NCBI GenBank assembly: GCA_002298155.1
Contig: DBME01000120.1
Coordinates: 19,352-30,795 of the forward strand
From: Holophagaceae bacterium UBA706
GTDB taxonomy: Bacteria; Acidobacteriota; Holophagae; Holophagales; Holophagaceae
Reading direction: 5' to 3'
DNA length: 11,444 nt
Below the pieces are notes generated by a model that did no database searches, was not told the origin of the DNA, and saw only the letters and a program-made list of their open reading frames with translations. Every line of letters starts with the position of its first letter. Positions within the stretch are counted from its first letter, which is position 1. Below are positions 9,025 to 11,444 of this stretch, one piece after another. The position numbers and the translations under genes were made by a program.

Positions 9025-10137
9025 TCAGCTCCGGAAACTGATGGGGTCGGCGAGGGGTTCCACCGGCAGGGGAACCTCCGCGAAGGGATCGAAGGCGCCA
9101 TGCAGCCGCAAGCTCTGGGCGCCCATGACCAGGCGCCGGCGGCACCGGGGGCAGAGGTCCAGGTGGTGGATCCCGCCCGGGTGGCGGGCACCGTCGAGTC
9201 CCAGCTCCAGCCAGAGCCGCTCCAGGTCCCGGCGGTGGTTGGGGCGGATGAAGGGGGTGGCGCAGGTGCGGCAGGGCAGGAGGCCCTGGGCGTCGCCCTC
9301 GGCCTTGTACAGGGAGACGCCGGCCTGGGCCGGGCGCTGCACGATGTGGAAGAGCTTCCCGAAGGGCAGGAAGAGCAGCAGGAGGATCACCGTCAGCTCG
9401 TGCAGGAAGGCCAGGGTCCCGAAGTTGCGCCCCTGGAGCCAGGTCTCGGAAGCCGTGAGCAGCAGGCCCGTGGCGGACACGGCGATGAGCAGGAGCAGCG
9501 GCAGGATGTCCAGGTCGAAGCGCTGGGTGGCCGCGTCGCCCTCGTCCGTGGAGCGCCGCAGGAAGGCCAGGACGCACCCCGCGATGACCATGAGGGCCGC
9601 CAGGTCCAGGATGTGGAAGGCGATGAAGGCCGTGGCCGAGCCCAGGGGGAAGCTTCCCGCGGGCATGCCGAAGAGCCAGGCCTGGTAACGGTCCGCATTG
9701 GCCCCGTCGCTGGTGAACCGCACCCACCCGAAGACCAGCGGGAAGGTCACCGAGAAGGCCAGGAGGCAGCCCCAAGCCAGGCAGGCATGCGCGCCCCAAC
9801 GCTTGATGGATCGTTTGCCGATGAAGCGTTGGAGGAACAGCTGGTCCAGGAGCTTGAGGCCCACGCGGGGCAGGGCGCGCAGTCCGCGCACCGAGAGGAA
9901 CGTGCGCAGTGTCCACCGCCAGTACATGGCCGTGGCGGGCCGCTCCAGCCAGGTGAAGTAGCGGTAGGCCACCCCGAAGCAGGCGAAGAGCGATGCGATG
10001 AGGTAGCCCAGCAGGGCCGGGTCGAGCCACCGGCCGCCCCCGTTCCCCAGGGCCACCAGCCCACCGAGCGCCAGGGTGGCCAAGGCCGCCCGCGCCAGGG
10101 GACGCGGTTCCAGCTCAAGCCGGCTCAATGGATTCAT
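9025..10137 (-). CDS. NarI-like haem b membrane subunit with C-terminal double-CxxC domain
   Basis: This is a 370-residue protein with about five to six membrane segments (roughly 17-33, 41-60, 115-138, 165-192, 210-230, 243-264). His246 and His264 in 'FLHELTV...[13 protein letters not shown]' reproduce the 18-residue spacing and the 'PF.(R/K)L.H' context of the E. coli NarI haem ligands His187/His205. His117 and His175 in other helices are candidates for the partner ligands. After the last helix comes a cytoplasmic tail of about 105 residues with C289-x2-C292 and C329-x2-C332, resembling a zinc ribbon or rubredoxin-like metal site, not found in NarI. It is first in the operon, with GAGG seven bases before the ATG and an FNR-type site upstream. 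It should oxidise quinol and pass electrons to the iron-sulfur and Mo subunits. The haem count and the metal in the tail are inference. Confidence 0.88.
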   Translation of the reverse strand: MNPLSRLELEPRPLARAALATLALGGLVALGNGGGRWLDPALLGYLIASLFACFGVAYRYFTWLERPATAMYWRWTLRTFLSVRGLRALPRVGLKLLDQLFLQRFIGKRSIKRWGAHACLAWGCLLAFSVTFPLVFGWVRFTSDGANADRYQAWLFGMPAGSFPLGSATAFIAFHILDLAALMVIAGCVLAFLRRSTDEGDAATQRFDLDILPLLLLIAVSATGLLLTASETWLQGRNFGTLAFLHELTVILLLLFLPFGKLFHIVQRPAQAGVSLYKAEGDAQGLLPCRTCATPFIRPNHRRDLERLWLELGLDGARHPGGIHHLDLCPRCRRRLVMGAQSLRLHGAFDPFAEVPLPVEPLADPISFRS

Positions 10138-10202
10138 GGTCGCCTCACCCGCGGACGGACCTTCCGCATGAATAAGGGTGGGGTCGTCCGGGTGGGCGCA
10201 CC

Positions 10203-10216
10203 TTGACGTGGATCAA
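10203..10216 (-). promoter_or_regulatory. FNR/CRP-type operator upstream of the nitrate operon
   Basis: Minus strand TTGAT-CCAC-GTCAA matches the FNR/Dnr consensus TTGAT-N4-ATCAA at nine of ten positions. Its centre is about 72 bases upstream of the ATG of the membrane subunit. A -10-like CTTATT (10176-10171, minus strand) lies about where a class II activator-dependent promoter needs it, and there is no good -35, as expected for FNR activation. This predicts induction of the nitrate operon under low oxygen or by nitrogen oxides. The site is nearly symmetric, so an effect on the divergent vapBC promoter is possible. Confidence 0.65.
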
Positions 10217-10257
10217 GACGGGTAACGAAGGTGATTCCCGGCAAGGTTGCCTTGCGC

Positions 10258-10277
10258 GTGGTTACATATGTACCCAC
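10258..10277. promoter_or_regulatory. Palindromic operator, probable VapB autoregulatory site
   Basis: A 20-base palindrome with nine of ten pairs matched has a perfect core TACATATGTA (10263-10272). It ends 21 bases before the antitoxin ATG. TACATA within it could be the -10 of the vapBC promoter, so VapB or VapBC binding would block transcription, the usual autoregulation for this class. No convincing -35 was found. Confidence 0.5.
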
Positions 10278-10298
10278 ATTTCTGCCGGGGGCCGAACC

Positions 10299-10562
10299 AT
10301 GAACTCTTCCACTCCGGAAAAACCTGCTTTTCGAACAAAGGTAATCAAAGACGGAAATTCCGTTGCCGTTCGCATACCTGCCTCCTTGGGCTTGAAGCCT
10401 GGCGAGGTGATAGAGGTGGAGATCCACAGGATTGATATTTGGCCTGAGGGGTTTTTCGATCTTGAGCCGAGTCCGGATTTCCCCTTCCCTGCCAGGACAA
10501 ACCCCAAGGTGCGTGAAGCCAGGAAGCGGAAATTATTTGGCGGCGAAGGCAGCGGCGAATGA
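10299..10562 (+). CDS. vapB: VapB/MazE-like AbrB-fold antitoxin
   Basis: This is an 87-residue protein. Residues 11-45 form a swapped-hairpin AbrB/SpoVT/MazE DNA-binding domain: 'FRTKVIKDGNSVAVRIPASLG' is the classic K-x-G-N-S-x-x-x-R-I-P signature (Gly19, Asn20, Ser21, Arg25, Pro27). The C-terminal part, 46-87, with aromatic and charged residues, is the likely toxin-binding tail. ATG 10299 is chosen because GGGGG lies 6-8 bases upstream and the palindromic operator ends just before it; the open frame further upstream would run through the operator. The stop overlaps the vapC start by four bases (ATGA), so antitoxin and toxin are made together. It should neutralise VapC and repress its own promoter. 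Base composition is lower in G+C than in the neighbouring operon, suggesting acquisition. Confidence 0.9.
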   Translation: MNSSTPEKPAFRTKVIKDGNSVAVRIPASLGLKPGEVIEVEIHRIDIWPEGFFDLEPSPDFPFPARTNPKVREARKRKLFGGEGSGE

Positions 10563-10984
10563 CTTCCTTCCTCTTCGATACGAATTTCTGCATCCATTTC
10601 CTTCGCGGCAAGGCGTGGGCGCGTTCCGCCCTTGCCAAGGTCAATGTCCTTGAAGCCTCGCTATCCGTAATCACCCTTGGCGAACTTTATGAGGGCGCCC
10701 ATCGATCCTCGTCCCCCATCAAGGAATTGGCCAAGGTTGAGGCCTTTTTTGAACCCTTCAGGATTCTTCCCTTTGGTCGCGACGAGGCCAAAGTCTGGGG
10801 ACTCATCGAGGCTCGTCTCAGGAGGGATGGGCTTGCCATTGAAGCCGAGGACAGCATGATCGCGGCGACAGCCCAGTGGAACGGACTCACTCTCGTCACA
10901 GGCAACATCAAACATTTTGCCAGGGTCAGGGGGCTGAAGGTCGTGGATTGGGAAGCACATCCACCCAAGCCGAGCGCCTTTTGA
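10559..10984 (+). CDS. vapC: VapC-family PIN-domain ribonuclease toxin
   Basis: This is a 141-residue PIN-domain protein. The acidic catalytic residues are visible as Asp7 in 'FLFDTN', Glu42 in 'GELYEG' and Asp98 in 'EAEDSMIAATA', with Thr114 and Asn116 in 'LVTGNIKHFARVRGLKVVDW' completing the usual C-terminal motif. VapC enzymes of this type cut tRNA or rRNA when freed from VapB. The length is normal and there is no sign of inactivation. It is translationally coupled to the antitoxin by an ATGA overlap. The target RNA cannot be predicted from sequence. Like vapB it has lower G+C than the flanking operon. Confidence 0.95.
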   Translation: MTSFLFDTNFCIHFLRGKAWARSALAKVNVLEASLSVITLGELYEGAHRSSSPIKELAKVEAFFEPFRILPFGRDEAKVWGLIEARLRRDGLAIEAEDSMIAATAQWNGLTLVTGNIKHFARVRGLKVVDWEAHPPKPSAF

Positions 10985-10994
10985 GGCTTTGTTT

Positions 10995-11023
10995 AAGGGT
11001 TTCCACTCAGGGGGGTGGCCCTT
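10995..11023 (+). terminator. Weak hairpin after vapC
   Basis: AAGGG (10995-10999) pairs with CCCTT (11019-11023), and CCAC (11003-11006) with GTGG (11015-11018), with a three-base bulge and loop TCAGGGGG. It starts 11 bases after the vapC stop. There is no following T-run, so it is at most a weak or Rho-assisted terminator, or a transcript-end stabiliser. Confidence 0.25.
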
Positions 11024-11034
11024 GATGGTGCAGT

Positions 11035-11185
11035 CTTTATCCCCCCAATCCCATCCATCAGCGGCCAATCTTTCTGCAGGGATGCTTCGGCGCAAAGTGG
11101 TTAGTGGCCCTGGGTTCCAACCACGGTTCCGTCGGATCCCGAGGGTGTTTTTTGGCCGCTGATGGATGGGATCTAGGGGATAAAG
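11035..11185. repeat. 34-base imperfect inverted repeat bounding a 151-base element
   Basis: The left arm at 11035-11068 and right arm at 11152-11185 are reverse complements at 31 of 34 positions. They share CTTTATCCCC and then, after three mismatches (arm positions 11-13), a perfect ATCCCATCCATCAGCGGCCA core plus one further matching base. The spacer is 83 bases. There is no matching target duplication directly outside the arms (CAGT on the left, ATCG on the right) and no coding capacity. It could be a small non-autonomous transposable element, a structured intergenic repeat, or a bidirectional terminator. I do not recognise the family. Confidence 0.7.
11108..11153 (+). terminator. Rho-independent-type terminator inside the inverted-repeat element
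   Basis: CCCTGGGTTCC (11108-11118) pairs with 11134-11145 through ten base pairs with one bulged G (11141) and one T-T mismatch. The loop is 15 bases, and TGTTTTTT (11146-11153) follows directly. This would end plus-strand transcripts from vapBC. The T-run overlaps the first two bases of the right inverted-repeat arm. Confidence 0.45.
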
Positions 11186-11341
11186 ATCGAACCACTAGCC
11201 AAAGAATGATGGGCGCCAGGAATCTGTGACACTTCGTCATTGAATCCCCCCTACGCTTGGCCTGCTCCCACCTCGTTCTCAGGTCACCTGTCCCCGCCCA
11301 AGGCGCCGCATCGGTTCGGCATCAGGGCTTCTGGAGGCCCC

Positions 11342-11444
11342 ATGCCCGCGTTCGGCTGGATGATTCCCCTCATGCTCCTCGTCACCCCGTCCCTGGTTGC
11401 GGCGCCAGCGGATCCCCCCCGCCCGCCCTCCGCCATGCAGGTGA
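11342..11444 (+). CDS. N-terminus of a probable secreted protein, cut off by the window edge
   Basis: GGAGG (11333-11337) lies four bases before ATG 11342. The 34 visible codons begin MPAFGWMIPLMLLVTP and continue SLVAAPADPPRPP. This looks like a Sec signal peptide: a hydrophobic core at about 6-20 and a likely cleavage after 'VAAPA' near residue 23, followed by a proline-rich mature start. The basic n-region is missing, which is unusual. Met7 or Met11 could be the true start. The mature protein lies outside the window, so no function can be given. Confidence 0.55.
   Translation, partial: MPAFGWMIPLMLLVTPSLVAAPADPPRPPSAMQV

Larger units (their letters stand above)
10985..11341. other. 357-base stretch without a convincing gene
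   Basis: The stretch between vapC and the next plus-strand gene holds a weak hairpin just after vapC, a 151-base element bounded by a long inverted repeat with a terminator-like hairpin inside it, and about 155 further bases leading to the next start codon. The short minus-strand open frames here have no recognisable protein features. No tRNA or other known RNA was recognised. Confidence 0.6.

Noticed and set aside
9023..10030. Upstream extension of the catalytic-subunit frame to 10030, giving a 1085-residue protein
   Set aside because: The extra residues overlap the NarI-like gene in another frame and are His/Pro/Arg/Gly-rich nonsense. The start at 9022 gives the normal family N-terminus just before the Cys cluster.
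11028..11192. Target-site duplication or integron attC site around the inverted repeat
   Set aside because: The bases directly outside the arms do not match each other, and the arms lack the conserved attC core ends, so neither claim is supported.
10661..11240. Minus-strand open frames of 144 and 60 codons opposite vapC and through the inverted-repeat element
   Set aside because: There are no motifs. One is antisense to a clear PIN domain and the other runs through the repeat arms. No convincing ribosome-binding sites.

Overview
The window is very GC-rich DNA. Sampled rows inside the large genes exceed 70% G+C. Genes are tightly packed with 1-4 base overlaps, and nearly all of the first 10.1 kb is read from the minus strand. 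The gene set (NarI/NarK-type nitrate respiration, a Tat-type Rieske protein, TldD/TldE) suggests a Gram-negative, facultatively anaerobic bacterium. My guess is a Holophagaceae-like acidobacterium such as Geothrix, but that is inference from style and content, not from a marker gene.

Region 1 (about 10216 down to 3977, minus strand) is a nitrate-respiration operon. In transcription order it holds an FNR-type operator, a NarI-like haem b membrane subunit, a NasA/NarB-type molybdopterin catalytic subunit, a four-cluster [4Fe-4S] electron-transfer subunit, a Rieske [2Fe-2S] protein with a twin-arginine signal, a 65-residue two-helix membrane protein, and a NarK nitrate/nitrite transporter. The likely electron path is quinol to haem b to iron-sulfur subunit(s) to Mo-bis-MGD and nitrate, with NarK moving nitrate in or nitrite out. 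It is not a NarGHJI operon: the catalytic subunit is of the short Nas/Nar-B type, there is no NarJ-like chaperone, and a Rieske protein is added.

Region 2 (3839 down to the left edge, minus strand) is a second operon. It starts with a single 701-residue protein that fuses a complete dephospho-CoA kinase (CoaE) to a complete TldD metalloprotease. A macro-domain protein with altered active-site residues follows, then TldE/PmbA, which runs off the left edge. TldD and TldE are known to work as a heterodimer. The CoaE fusion and the macro gene between the two partners are the most unusual things in the window.

Region 3 (10258-10984, plus strand) is a VapBC-type toxin-antitoxin pair with a palindromic operator. 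Its G+C is visibly lower (about 45-55% in two rows counted) and it looks acquired. It is divergent from the nitrate operon and shares a 161-base intergenic region with it.

Region 4 (10985-11341) has no convincing gene. It carries a 34-base imperfect inverted repeat (31/34 matched) enclosing a terminator-like hairpin, 151 bases in total. At the right edge (11342 onward, plus strand) the first 34 codons of a probable secreted protein begin.
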